The notes beneath the pieces were generated by a model that worked only from the letters and a program-made list of their open reading frames with translations, was not told the DNA's origin and did no database searches. Of a stretch of 64,000 bases of DNA, positions 26,529 through 35,389 are shown in pieces. The stretch comes from Candidatus Thorarchaeota archaeon (GTDB lineage: Archaea > Asgardarchaeota > Thorarchaeia > Thorarchaeales > Thorarchaeaceae). The translations under genes were made by a program, and so were the position numbers. Position 1 is the first letter of the stretch; each line of letters starts with the position of its first letter. Location: NCBI GenBank assembly GCA_019057475.1, contig DXJO01000020.1, positions 1 to 64,000 of the forward strand, in the 5' to 3' direction.

Positions 26529-27473
26529 ATGGATGTCGATCTATGGACTGAAAAATACCGCCCTCAGACACTGAATGATATCATCGGGCAAGAGCCTGTG
26601 GTCGATAGGTTAGTCAGATTCGTTAAGGCAAAAGCGGTACCTCACTGTCTATTCGCAGGTCCCCCTGGGACCAGTAAGACCACTGCAGTCATGGCAATGG
26701 CAAGAGATCTCTTTGGCGATTCCTTTGATAGTAACTTTATGGAACTGAATGCGAGTGATGAAAGGGGCATCGATGTTGTGAGGAATCAAATTAAGAACTT
26801 CGCAAGGGCAATGCCAGCTGGTGATGCCCCATTCAGGATTCTTGCCTTAGATGAGGCTGATCATCTGACTAGTGATGCCCAACACGCTCTAAGACGAACC
26901 ATGGAGTCATACGCGGCATCCTGTAGAATGATTCTGCTATGCAACTACTCAAGCCGGATAATTCCGCCAATTCAATCAAGATGTGTCATCTTCAAGTTCG
27001 CTCGACTTAGCGATGAAGCGATGTTAGGGAGATTGAAATACATCGCAAAGGCAGAAGGAGTCCAGCTAGGCACTAAGGGAATTGATGCGATTCTCTATCT
27101 TTCCAAGGGTGATATGAGAGCTGCAATCAATTTGTTGCAGGCATCAGCATCTACCGGTGAGAAAGTCACCGACGATGTTATCTATGCCATTTCTGGACGA
27201 GCTGATCCTGAGAGAATCAGGAGTATGCTGAGTGCGTCCCGGGAGAAAAGATATCATGAGGCTCTTGATATCTTGAAGGACCTGACGTATCATCAGGGCG
27301 TTTCACCCGTAGATTTGGTTCAACAAATTCACCGAGAAGTACTATCGTCCGAACTCCCTGAGCAAAGAAAAATGAATGTGCTAGAAAGGACTGCAGAGGC
27401 AGAGTTTAGAATATCAGAGGGAGCAGATGGGGAAATTCAGCTGACTGCATTACTTGCCTTTATGGGGCTGTGA
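26529..27473 (+). CDS. rfcS: Replication factor C small subunit
   Basis: 314-aa clamp-loader ATPase. It opens WTEKYRPQTLNDIIGQE (RFC box II), with the P-loop at 44-51, Walker B LALDEADHLT, the SRC motif in IQSRCVIF, and a helical collar domain. The P-loop reads GPPGTSKT: Ser49 replaces the glycine that precedes the catalytic lysine. All other motifs are intact. It is followed 6 bp later by rfcL. Confidence 0.96.
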   Translation: MDVDLWTEKYRPQTLNDIIGQEPVVDRLVRFVKAKAVPHCLFAGPPGTSKTTAVMAMARDLFGDSFDSNFMELNASDERGIDVVRNQIKNFARAMPAGDAPFRILALDEADHLTSDAQHALRRTMESYAASCRMILLCNYSSRIIPPIQSRCVIFKFARLSDEAMLGRLKYIAKAEGVQLGTKGIDAILYLSKGDMRAAINLLQASASTGEKVTDDVIYAISGRADPERIRSMLSASREKRYHEALDILKDLTYHQGVSPVDLVQQIHREVLSSELPEQRKMNVLERTAEAEFRISEGADGEIQLTALLAFMGL

Positions 27474-27479
27474 CAGAAC

Positions 27480-28700
27480 GTGAGCAGAGAAAGCCTTCCA
27501 TGGCCGGAGAGATACAGGCCAAGAAGCCTGGAGCAGCTTGTAGGGAACACGGACACAATTCGCACGCTGAGGGAGTGGATATCATCTTGGAGAAGAGAAA
27601 TTCCGAAGAAAAAGGCAATACTCCTTATCGGTCCGCCGGGAGTAGGAAAGACAGCATCCATTGGTGCATTGAGCCACGACCTAGACATGGAACTAGTTGA
27701 ATTCAATGCAAGTGATAAGCGCAACAAGGGGAGCATAGAAACAACTGTTTGGATAGCTGCCACGCAGCAGACTCTAGATGGACGCCTGAGGATAATTATG
27801 CTAGACGAAGTGGATGGGCTTTCGGGGACAAGTGATCGAGGAGGAGTTGGCGCAATATTGAATGTAATCGCAGAGTCTGTACATCCAATTGTGATGACAG
27901 CGAATAATCCTAGTAGTCCCCGTTTGAAAGACCTTAGAAAAAACTCTCTTGTTTTGGTCTTTGAACCTCTAGAACCCAGTAATGTTATGGGTGTGTTGAA
28001 GCGTATAGCTGATAGCCAAGATGCACTTGTGAAAGATAAGATTCTAGAGGAGATAGCAGAACGCTCTGCTGGAGACCTTCGTGCTGCAATATCAGACTTG
28101 GAAGCTATCCTGAGAGGAGGATTTCCTCTAGAGGGAGAACTTCCCTCACGGGACATCAAGCGCAATGTGAAGGAGGCACTTAGTCGACTCTTCATGACTA
28201 CTGACTCAGTTGCAGCACGGAGAGTTGTGTCTGAGGCTGATGTCGATCATGAGAGTTTACTGCTGTGGCTTGAGCAAAATGTGCATCTTCATCTTAGGAG
28301 TACCAAAGAATTGGAGATGGGATTTGAGGCGCTATCTCTCGGAGACCTCACTCTGGGACGAATAATGCGAAAGCAGAACTGGAAACTGCTCTCCTACGTC
28401 TATGACTTCCTCTCTGCAGGAGTAGCAACAAGTCGACAAGAATCGCCATTTCGACATGTTGATTATACTGAACCCAATTGGCCATTGATGGTCTGGCAAG
28501 GAAACAGAAAGCGGGAGAAAAAGACGCAAATTCTCACGAAACTTGCGAAATTCACGGGGGTTTCAGTTAGAAGAGGCGCTCGCACTCATCAGGATACAAT
28601 TGAGAGAATACTTGAGCGAGAACCGAAGCTGAAAGGAGCCTTTACCAGCTGGTTGGGAATCAAGAGCGTTGCCTTCGATCGGAGTCGAAGCGCTCGGTAA
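27480..28700 (+). CDS. rfcL: Replication factor C large subunit
   Basis: 406 aa, GTG start. PWPERYRPRSLEQLVGN opens the AAA module, Walker A is GPPGVGKT (51-58) and Walker B MLDEVDGLSG, followed by the collar domain. The C-terminus (ending WLGIKSVAFDRSRSAR) is short and shows no QxxLxxFF PCNA-interacting peptide, unlike many archaeal RFC-L proteins. Co-transcribed with rfcS. The last 41 bp overlap the convergent truA end. Confidence 0.94.
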   Translation: MSRESLPWPERYRPRSLEQLVGNTDTIRTLREWISSWRREIPKKKAILLIGPPGVGKTASIGALSHDLDMELVEFNASDKRNKGSIETTVWIAATQQTLDGRLRIIMLDEVDGLSGTSDRGGVGAILNVIAESVHPIVMTANNPSSPRLKDLRKNSLVLVFEPLEPSNVMGVLKRIADSQDALVKDKILEEIAERSAGDLRAAISDLEAILRGGFPLEGELPSRDIKRNVKEALSRLFMTTDSVAARRVVSEADVDHESLLLWLEQNVHLHLRSTKELEMGFEALSLGDLTLGRIMRKQNWKLLSYVYDFLSAGVATSRQESPFRHVDYTEPNWPLMVWQGNRKREKKTQILTKLAKFTGVSVRRGARTHQDTIERILEREPKLKGAFTSWLGIKSVAFDRSRSAR

Positions 28701-29490
28701 GAGCAGAAAGAATCATTGTAGATCTGTGAAGATAACCAAGTCGTCTTGCGAGTTCCTTTTGCATTCTTCGTCTACCGTATTTGCTCACGTTCATACGAAT
28801 CGGCACTACTACATCCAACAGAACAAGACTCTCTGGAGGAGAGGGGTTGATTCCCCCGGGAAGTACGTTGGTCTGTTCCAAGAGCTTGCGTACTGCGTTC
28901 AGCTGAAGCTCGCCACTCCCAATCCAGGTCAGTAGAGAAACTATCTTTCGAACAAGTTTCCAGAGAAAACTGATGCCAAAGACATCGATCGAGAGGGTCC
29001 CGTTTGATGCTTTTAGGCCTATATTCAGGATTGTGGCGGAAGATCCACGGTTTCCATCAGGCTTTGACAACAATGAGAAATTGTGTGACCCCGTTAGGAG
29101 TTGTGTAGCTTGTTTCATCAAGGAAAGGTCAAGATTGAGTTCAGTGGTGTCAAGATAGTACCTGTAATGTCGCATGAGTATACTGTAGCGCGGTTTGAAA
29201 TCTTCTGGAACTTTGGCATGTGCCCACAGTCTGATGTCATCTGGTAAGTGCTTGTTTACACCATCAACATCGAAACGCTTGTCCGTCTTGACTAACACTA
29301 TCTGACCGATGCTGTGCACCCCTCTATCAGTCCTGCCAGCAAGCTGAACCGTGGAGGGGGAATGAGTTTCTCCGCTCCATGCAGCTAAGGCATTGATAAG
29401 CTCGCCCTGAACTGTACGTAGACCAGGTTGCCACTGGGACCCATGATATTCATCTCCGAGATAGAAAAGTCGTCCAATGTAAGAGGTCAA
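28660..29490 (-). CDS. truA: tRNA pseudouridine synthase A
   Basis: About 276 aa from TTG 29490, chosen because CGGAG lies 4 nt upstream and homology begins there (the open frame extends into the preceding gene). The catalytic aspartate is D55 in AGRTDRGVHS. The enzyme isomerises U38-40 of tRNA. Last gene of an orc1-arsR-truA leftward unit. The C-terminal tail overlaps rfcL. Confidence 0.93.
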   Translation of the reverse strand: MTSYIGRLFYLGDEYHGSQWQPGLRTVQGELINALAAWSGETHSPSTVQLAGRTDRGVHSIGQIVLVKTDKRFDVDGVNKHLPDDIRLWAHAKVPEDFKPRYSILMRHYRYYLDTTELNLDLSLMKQATQLLTGSHNFSLLSKPDGNRGSSATILNIGLKASNGTLSIDVFGISFLWKLVRKIVSLLTWIGSGELQLNAVRKLLEQTNVLPGGINPSPPESLVLLDVVVPIRMNVSKYGRRRMQKELARRLGYLHRSTMILSALTERFDSDRRQRS

Positions 29491-29506
29491 TTGACTCCGG
29501 TCTCCA

Positions 29507-29800
29507 TTATGATTCCCACAAATCGATGAGATTCCTAAGAGAACGGGCACGCATGTCCTCGATGCGATATCTATAGATCTTGATTCGTCCAAAGACCTTC
29601 TCTTCAATAAGGCCTGTTTTCATAAGGACCGTGAGGTGTTGTTTTGTTGAGCTATGATTAAGGCCTACGCGTTTGCATAGTTCTGTGATGTTTAGCTCGC
29701 TTGACGTTGCAAGTTCTTTGATTATCTTAATTCGCCCTCTCGAAGAGAATAGCTCTTCAATAGGAATCTTGGCCTGTGTTTGCAAATCCATAGGGGTCAC
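29507..29800 (-). CDS. ArsR-family winged-helix regulator
   Basis: 97 aa. The winged helix is clear: SSRGRIKIIKELATSSEL, then ITELCKRVGLNHSSTKQHL (recognition helix) and TGLIEEKVFGRIKIYRY (wing). No metal-site cysteines of the ArsR metal sensors are present. Placed between orc1/cdc6 and truA on the same strand with short gaps (11 and 16 bp), so it may regulate its own operon. Confidence 0.9.
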   Translation of the reverse strand: MTPMDLQTQAKIPIEELFSSRGRIKIIKELATSSELNITELCKRVGLNHSSTKQHLTVLMKTGLIEEKVFGRIKIYRYRIEDMRARSLRNLIDLWES

Positions 29801-29811
29801 CTCATCGTGGA

Positions 29812-31005
29812 CTATTCTAGCAGTTCCAAAAGAAATCGTTCTAGCATCTCAGCAGGCACGTCAGAAAGGCCAATGAGTGTGGTCTGCCCTCTTTGGCCCG
29901 CTCCAGAGCGCTTTGTATCTACTACACCATGTGCATTAAGGTTTTGAACCCATTCCCAGACTTGCGTGTGTGCCCGTGGCTCTTCGTCATACTCCTCGCA
30001 GACTGCTCGATACATCTCTTCAACCTCCCCCATTGTCACGTAAGCACTCCTAACTTCCTTGAGTTGTCTGGCTGCGGCCAGAAGGACGAGCTTGTTGTGT
30101 ATGGGAAGTGTAGCGAAAATCTCCTTCCGGAGCTCGGGATGTGTGTCAACCTTTGCTTGGCGAGCATAATCGGGAATTACTACTCTGACTCGACTACGAT
30201 CCGCCTGCTTTCCTGCTCGCCACAGTAGTTCGATGGCGTATCTGGCATCTCCATGTTCTGATGCGATGTCAGAAATTACCTGCAGTGTTTCGTCCATTAT
30301 TGTGTCATTCTCGAAAGTAATCTTTACTCTATCTTCCAGAATAGCATAGAGAGCTTCTGAACTGTATCTCTCGAACCGCATAAGATTCCGCTGGAGCGTG
30401 CTCAAAATGCTTGAATCGAGGGTGTCCCTGTCGAGAGGTATGTTTCGTCCTACCGCAATCATGGAAAGTCGTTGTGGCGCATTCAACCGATCATCCATCA
30501 GACGTGTAAGGTCATATAGAATGTTAGCCCCCCTCTGATTGATGAAGTAGTCAAGTTCATCTAGAATCAGGAGCAGATAACAATCCTCTGCGTCTAGGAC
30601 TTCGACTAGCATTTGCAAAAGCTCTTCGGGTGAGTGGCCTCGACGGGGAAATTTCGGCTTAAATTCTCTTAGCATTCGTAAGTATACTAGGTACTCACTC
30701 TTGTTAATCCTGCAGTTGATGTGAAGCTTATGCAGGCGAATTCCGCGTCTCTCGGCAGCTTGAACCATTTGTTCTGTGAAACGTTTCGCAACCGCCGTCT
30801 TGCCTGTCCCGACTGGGCCTTCAATTATGAATCGCTGACTGGTGCGTCCTGGAGATGTTATGAGTGTCTTGAAGCTCTGTGCTAAAGTCCTTAGTTCTTG
30901 TTCTCGATGTGGAAGAGCTTCAGGGACATAATCGATGGACAGAAATTGCTCCGACTTGAATATACTGTGTCGACCTAGTTCTTCCTCAACATAATCGTGG
31001 GGCAT
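29812..31005 (-). CDS. orc1/cdc6: Orc1/Cdc6 origin-binding initiator
   Basis: 397 aa. Walker A is GPVGTGKT (63-70), Walker B LLLILDELDYF, sensor 1 near MIAVGRNIP, and a C-terminal winged helix lies at about 310-390. Archaeal Orc1/Cdc6 proteins bind ORB repeats and load MCM. ORB elements occur 20-24 kb to the right. A TATA-like TTTTTATGC lies about 27 bp before the ATG, suggesting leaderless translation, with an 8-bp inverted repeat immediately upstream. Confidence 0.95.
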   Translation of the reverse strand: MPHDYVEEELGRHSIFKSEQFLSIDYVPEALPHREQELRTLAQSFKTLITSPGRTSQRFIIEGPVGTGKTAVAKRFTEQMVQAAERRGIRLHKLHINCRINKSEYLVYLRMLREFKPKFPRRGHSPEELLQMLVEVLDAEDCYLLLILDELDYFINQRGANILYDLTRLMDDRLNAPQRLSMIAVGRNIPLDRDTLDSSILSTLQRNLMRFERYSSEALYAILEDRVKITFENDTIMDETLQVISDIASEHGDARYAIELLWRAGKQADRSRVRVVIPDYARQAKVDTHPELRKEIFATLPIHNKLVLLAAARQLKEVRSAYVTMGEVEEMYRAVCEEYDEEPRAHTQVWEWVQNLNAHGVVDTKRSGAGQRGQTTLIGLSDVPAEMLERFLLELLE

Positions 31006-31030
31006 CTCGTTGTTTGCTCACTTACGGATG

Positions 31031-31071
31031 CATAAAAACATTATGTGCAGTGTGCGATTAAATGCACACTG
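31031..31071. promoter_or_regulatory. Orc1/Cdc6 promoter with two inverted repeats
   Basis: CATAA-aaaca-TTATG (31031-31045) overlaps the TATA region. The perfect 8-bp repeat CAGTGTGC/GCACACTG around an 8-nt spacer (31048-31071) is just upstream. This position next to TATA/BRE is typical of an archaeal operator. Confidence 0.45.
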
Positions 31072-31272
31072 ACGGCAGAGGTTGCCGAAAGTAATTGTGG
31101 CGAGCTCCTCACTCAAGATCCATATCATCGTCATGTTTGACTCATCGGGGTCATAGCAATCATCACTCGCCAGGGATAGATTCATCGCATTGCCCTTAAA
31201 CTTGACTGCAGGAGTATGACATGGCATGTGCAAATGGTGGCCTACCTGGGGCGGGATATAAGAACAAAAGTG
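31072..31272. other. Intergenic region between orc1/cdc6 and tRNA-Gly
   Basis: About 200 bp without a gene. An open frame on the minus strand runs through the tRNA and is not coding. No ORB repeat is visible here, although this is the usual place for an origin. Confidence 0.4.
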
Positions 31273-31346
31273 TGCGGCCACCGGGATTTGAACCCGGGCG
31301 AGAAGCTTGGGAAGCTTCCATCCTAACCAAACTAGACCATGGCCGC
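31273..31346 (-). tRNA. tRNA-Gly (CCC)
   Basis: Full cloverleaf without intron: acceptor GCGGCCA/TGGCCGC, D arm GTCTAGTTTGGTTAGGAT, anticodon arm GAAGC-TTCCCAA-GCTTC (anticodon CCC), and T arm CCGGG-TTCAAAT-CCCGG. Discriminator A; CCA not encoded in full. Divergent from korA. Confidence 0.95.
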
Positions 31347-31450
31347 TTGGCAGCTCGCCTTGTATCACAAGATAAAAAAAAGGTATCGGCATAGGGAATC
31401 TGTGTGACGCTAGAAGTGCCGCAAGAATATCCTTATCTTGAGTTCATGGA

Positions 31451-32608
31451 GTGGGGATTCTCGAGATTGATCATATGTCTTCCCAAGAGCAGTCTGTGAA
31501 TTTCTGGCAGGGAAACCACGCCTGTGCGGAAGCTGCAATTGCCGCAGGGTGCAGATTCTTTGCAGGCTATCCGATAACTCCTGCTTCGGAGATTGCAGAA
31601 ATAATGGCGCGCCGTTTGCCAGAAGTGAGAGGCGTTTATCTCCAGATGGAGGACGAGATTGGAGCGATTTCAGCAGTCATTGGTAGTTCATGGGGTGGAA
31701 AGCTCACAATGACTGCCACTTCGGGACCTGGATTCAGTCTGATGCAGGAAAACATCGGATATGCCATTATGACTGAAACTCCCTGTGTAATTGTTAACGT
31801 GCAACGTGCTGGACCTAGTACAGGACAAGCTACGAAAGCAGCCCAGGGCGACTTTATGCAGGCCAGATGGGGAACCCACGGGGACCATGAGAGCATTGTC
31901 TTGGCACCAAGCTCCGCTCAAGAAACTTATGAGCTTACAGTAAGAGCATTCGAGTTATCAGAACACCTCCGGCATCCTGTAATACTCCTCTCTGACGAAA
32001 TAGTGGCACATTCCCGAGAGAGAGTGGTTGTGAGTCCCAACCAAAACGTTACCATCAATAGAAGACTAGCAAGAGTCGGTGATCTGCCGTATGGAGCAGT
32101 TGACGAGGAAGGCAAATCAATGATGCCGAGGTTTGGAGATGGCCACAATCTACTTGTCACTGGTTCCACTCACGATGAACATGGCTTCAGGAAGACTGCT
32201 GATCCTAGGGTCCATGATGAACTTGTACGCAGATTGGCAATGAAGATTCAGGAGAATCGCGATCTCCTAGCTGATGTTGTTGTTGCCGGCCCCTCAGAAG
32301 CTGAATGGGGTGTCGTTTCATTTGGCTGTACTTCCAGGTCAGTTGATGAAGTCATGGCCACTGGCACCAGTGCAAGCTCAATCAGATCTCTAAGACTGCG
32401 TACTCTTTGGCCATTCCCGGACAAGGAGATTAAGGAGTTTGCCCATACTGTGGAGCGATTACTCGTGCCGGAGCTCAACTTGGGGCAGTTGGCAGGAGAA
32501 GTGTCGCGTGCAGTTGGCGAATCCGTCGGTGTAGTATCTCTTAACAAGATTGGGGGAGGCCTCATGATTGAGCCTGATGAGATAGCTGCTGCGATGGCTT
32601 CAGTTTGA
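31451..32608 (+). CDS. korA: 2-oxoacid:ferredoxin oxidoreductase, alpha subunit (KorA type)
   Basis: 385 aa. Signatures of the pyrimidine-binding alpha chain are GYPITPASEIAEIM, the EDEIGAISAVIGSSWGG region and ATSGPGFSLMQE. It normally pairs with a thiamine-diphosphate-binding beta subunit (KorB) to oxidise 2-oxoglutarate or a related 2-oxoacid with CoA and ferredoxin. No korB follows: the next DNA is the end of an opposing surface-protein gene. GTG 31451 or ATG 31475 may be the start. Confidence 0.93.
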   Translation: MGILEIDHMSSQEQSVNFWQGNHACAEAAIAAGCRFFAGYPITPASEIAEIMARRLPEVRGVYLQMEDEIGAISAVIGSSWGGKLTMTATSGPGFSLMQENIGYAIMTETPCVIVNVQRAGPSTGQATKAAQGDFMQARWGTHGDHESIVLAPSSAQETYELTVRAFELSEHLRHPVILLSDEIVAHSRERVVVSPNQNVTINRRLARVGDLPYGAVDEEGKSMMPRFGDGHNLLVTGSTHDEHGFRKTADPRVHDELVRRLAMKIQENRDLLADVVVAGPSEAEWGVVSFGCTSRSVDEVMATGTSASSIRSLRLRTLWPFPDKEIKEFAHTVERLLVPELNLGQLAGEVSRAVGESVGVVSLNKIGGGLMIEPDEIAAAMASV

Positions 32609-34902
32609 ATACCAAACGGTTCTACACTCGATTGGCCGTCCTGTCTGCGTTCGCCCACTGAGATTGTGAGTGTCAGATTCGTTCGCATCCAGATGAGAAT
32701 ATCTAGAAACCTGTTCGTAGTTTCGAGCCACGGACTGCTTACTTCGAGTGTGATGTTGTGAACTCCGGGATTGATCCAAAGAGGCAGCGGAATCGAGCCA
32801 AGTAGGCTTGGACTTAGATTCATCCATACGAAGAATGGATCTCCACTATTATCAACAAAGACACTGACATTGATTGAACTCGGGATGCTGCCATTGTCAT
32901 CATGGACATCTAGACTCATGGCGATGGTTTCTCCATAGAATGCCTCCATAATCACGATATCTGCATCCATGGTCCCATAAACAATCAGTTCGAAATCAAA
33001 TGGCCCTATTGCGATGTATTTTGTATTATTGATGCTTACAGTAATCGTATGCATACCAAGAATCACATTGTGAGCTATTGTAAACGTGAAATTCACGGTC
33101 GTATCAGTTAGGATGATTTCAGTTGTGGAGAGCTGGTGTTCGCTATCTAGAAGAGCTATCCCAATGGTCTGTTGGAAAGCCCATTCGGACTCTATCAAGA
33201 AACTGACAGTTGTAGTTTGACCGCGCACAGCGTCCCATATTGTATGGACAGAAGAGAATGTAAGAGGATAGTATGTCATGAACTCAAGGAGAAGTGTTGT
33301 TTCACAGACATGCTTCGAGGGCTCGTCAAGAATGACTAATGAGTAGTTCGCCAGTCCCACTTGTGTTCCCGGAGTTGTGTACCATTGCAGCAGAATCAGA
33401 CCAATCATGTCGCTCGTACCGGTTGCCAATACATAGCCCGTAGAATTGAAAAGTTCGACAGAGATGCTTCCAACGTCAGCATCCAGTGGGTCCGTCAGAT
33501 GTAGCAATACTGCAGTTTCATAGCCAAGAGCCGAAGGAAACAATATTTCGTGGGTGACCTCTGGGATGAATGAAACAATGAGTGGTTCCTGGTAATGCAT
33601 CTGGACGTAGTGAGTTGTTTCATTTGTTTGAACTGAGATTACTCCCATGCCCCAGCTTGTTTCTGGAATCAGGAAGGAGTGCCTGAAGCAACCGGATTCA
33701 TTAGTCGCCCCTTGGGTTATGATTTCTGTACTGTTTCCGATTGTAAGACTAACAGATAGTGGAATGGCGCTGATTGTAGTGTTGGCCGCCTGGTCTGTCA
33801 CGATAATTTCAATGGTAATTGACTGTCCACATATGGCAGGCTGTGCACTCTCGACATTGACAATCACATCTCGTTGGATGGCAGCAATCAATACAGAAGT
33901 TGTAGCTACTTGATACGAGGGGTTGGTTGCAGTTACATTTACCCGATAAAGTCCAGGATCTACTGCAAAAGCAATTGTGGAACTGTATGTACCGTTTCCT
34001 AGGCTAGTCATGTTTCCGTTTGCGAATTCAGTATTCCATCTAACTATACTATCGTTTATTGGCTCTGAGAGATGATTAAGATGTTTCACACGCAAATCAG
34101 CCAAGTTAACATGGCTCCCGTCGTGTAACTGACAGTGTACTGAGTCAGAATACGAGGTCGCAATCAGGCTAGATTCCGGGGGTTGAACAGTGAGTGTGAG
34201 AGATTCTGAAAGTGGATGAAATGCATCGGTGCCATTACACGAAACAGTGAGATTGTAGTCCCCAGGTGGTCCCAGCGATGAATTCCAGTTCACTGTGACT
34301 TCACCGTTATTGTCTGTCGTGTCGTTCGAGTGCACCACTAATTCGCTATCCGCGTTATAGATATCTATGGAAACTGGACTATTTGAGAGAGTTATGTTGC
34401 TGTTGTGTGCGCTCACAATCCTAAGGCTAAAGCTCTTGTCTGTGCCATAGGGGACAGATAGTGGCTCCAGCGCATATGCTGTTAGTGGACCCCTGGTTAT
34501 GTTAATCCCTATGATTTCACTGGCTCCTTGGGAATAGCCATCGAAGGCTTCGACATTAAAGATGACAAAGCCACTGGTCCCATTGACGCCTGGGAACGTA
34601 TGCTCAGGCTGGATTATGTATGAGGAGAGAAGAATCCTAGTGTCGGGTGATGGCGGTATGAAATAGTCGTCATCAAAGACAGGCCCGAAGTCTGTAACTA
34701 TTGCGAAAGAAACGTAGCACCATCCATCCTCGCTGAAATCAGCAGTGACCTTGGCCACCATGTGAATGGTTTCGCCAACCTCGTATGTTAGCATATCGGT
34801 TTCGAAGTAGTCAAACTCGAAGTAGAAGGCGCTAACTGGCGAAATCAGACCAAAGGCGATGAATACTGCGATTGCAACAATAGCCAGTGCGTTTCGATTC
34901 AA
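32248..34902 (-). CDS. Secreted Ig-like repeat surface protein, C-terminus apparently lost
   Basis: Reading frame of 884 aa. A signal peptide lies at 1-26 (hydrophobic core AIVAIAVFIAFGLI, cleavage near SAFA/SAF-Y). A long series of Ig-like beta-sandwich repeats of about 90-100 residues follows, with many N-x-S/T sites. About the last 120 residues (from VGERRQDGQ on) are simply the antisense of korA and lack repeat character. No transmembrane anchor is present, unlike the paralogue at 39.1-41.0 kb. Genuine protein probably ends near 32610. Likely a surface protein whose 3' end was deleted or rearranged. Confidence 0.7.
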   Translation of the reverse strand: MNRNALAIVAIAVFIAFGLISPVSAFYFEFDYFETDMLTYEVGETIHMVAKVTADFSEDGWCYVSFAIVTDFGPVFDDDYFIPPSPDTRILLSSYIIQPEHTFPGVNGTSGFVIFNVEAFDGYSQGASEIIGINITRGPLTAYALEPLSVPYGTDKSFSLRIVSAHNSNITLSNSPVSIDIYNADSELVVHSNDTTDNNGEVTVNWNSSLGPPGDYNLTVSCNGTDAFHPLSESLTLTVQPPESSLIATSYSDSVHCQLHDGSHVNLADLRVKHLNHLSEPINDSIVRWNTEFANGNMTSLGNGTYSSTIAFAVDPGLYRVNVTATNPSYQVATTSVLIAAIQRDVIVNVESAQPAICGQSITIEIIVTDQAANTTISAIPLSVSLTIGNSTEIITQGATNESGCFRHSFLIPETSWGMGVISVQTNETTHYVQMHYQEPLIVSFIPEVTHEILFPSALGYETAVLLHLTDPLDADVGSISVELFNSTGYVLATGTSDMIGLILLQWYTTPGTQVGLANYSLVILDEPSKHVCETTLLLEFMTYYPLTFSSVHTIWDAVRGQTTTVSFLIESEWAFQQTIGIALLDSEHQLSTTEIILTDTTVNFTFTIAHNVILGMHTITVSINNTKYIAIGPFDFELIVYGTMDADIVIMEAFYGETIAMSLDVHDDNGSIPSSINVSVFVDNSGDPFFVWMNLSPSLLGSIPLPLWINPGVHNITLEVSSPWLETTNRFLDILIWMRTNLTLTISVGERRQDGQSSVEPFGIQTEAIAAAISSGSIMRPPPILLRDTTPTDSPTARDTSPANCPKLSSGTSNRSTVWANSLISLSGNGQRVRSLRDLIELALVPVAMTSSTDLEVQPNETTPHSASEGPATTTSARRSRFS

Positions 34903-35023
34903 TCATCACACCAAACGTCAGTCATCATGTTACCTAAAAAACAGCACTTGATATAGCGACAGGTTTAATTCAAGACCGCTCAGCGTCAGTGCGACACTGA
35001 AGGAACACGGAGTGCAGTAAGCG

Positions 35024-35389
35024 ATGGTCATCAGGTTAAGGAATGCTACAATCGATGCGATTGAAGACACAGAAACAAAAAGATTGAAGCTTCTGAGAAT
35101 TATTTCCAAGACTGAAGGAGCCAAATTGACATTGGAACTTCCAGAAGCACTTTGTGACAAAATGAATGTGCGTGATGGCATCGTGGTGATTGTCGATTCC
35201 AAACCAATTGCGAGAGGGGACAAGAGCAAGCTCTATGCAGAGGGCGATATCTTCAAGATTGGAGGGAATGGTGACTTAGAGATGGTGGGAGCGATAGGCG
35301 GTTTGAGGGTCGTCCTTACCCTTGCCAACCCAACGCCAGCGAAGAAGAAAATGTTTGCTGCTGACAAATTCTATTTGATGCTCTCATAA
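35024..35389 (+). CDS. Rpb8-like protein (possible RNA polymerase subunit Rpo8/RpoG)
   Basis: 121-aa beta-rich protein. The pattern RLKLLRIISKTEGAKLTLEL near the start and GGLRVVLTLANP, then FAADKFYLML at the end, resemble the conserved positions of Rpb8/RpoG (GGLL and a terminal d-x-YLLM). This is a by-eye assignment to a divergent family; an unrelated OB-fold protein is possible. It lies upstream of a TFB-like gene, which supports a transcription role. Confidence 0.5.
   Translation: MVIRLRNATIDAIEDTETKRLKLLRIISKTEGAKLTLELPEALCDKMNVRDGIVVIVDSKPIARGDKSKLYAEGDIFKIGGNGDLEMVGAIGGLRVVLTLANPTPAKKKMFAADKFYLMLS

Noticed and set aside
27437-28195. 252-codon minus-strand frame opposite rfcL
   Set aside because: Ser/Arg-rich antisense shadow of a conserved gene.
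31018-31392. 124-codon minus-strand frame between orc1/cdc6 and korA
   Set aside because: Runs straight through the tRNA-Gly gene and the orc1 promoter repeats.
32248-32605. C-terminal 120 residues of the surface-protein frame as a real domain
   Set aside because: They are the antisense of korA, Ser/Thr/Pro-rich and without Ig-repeat pattern.
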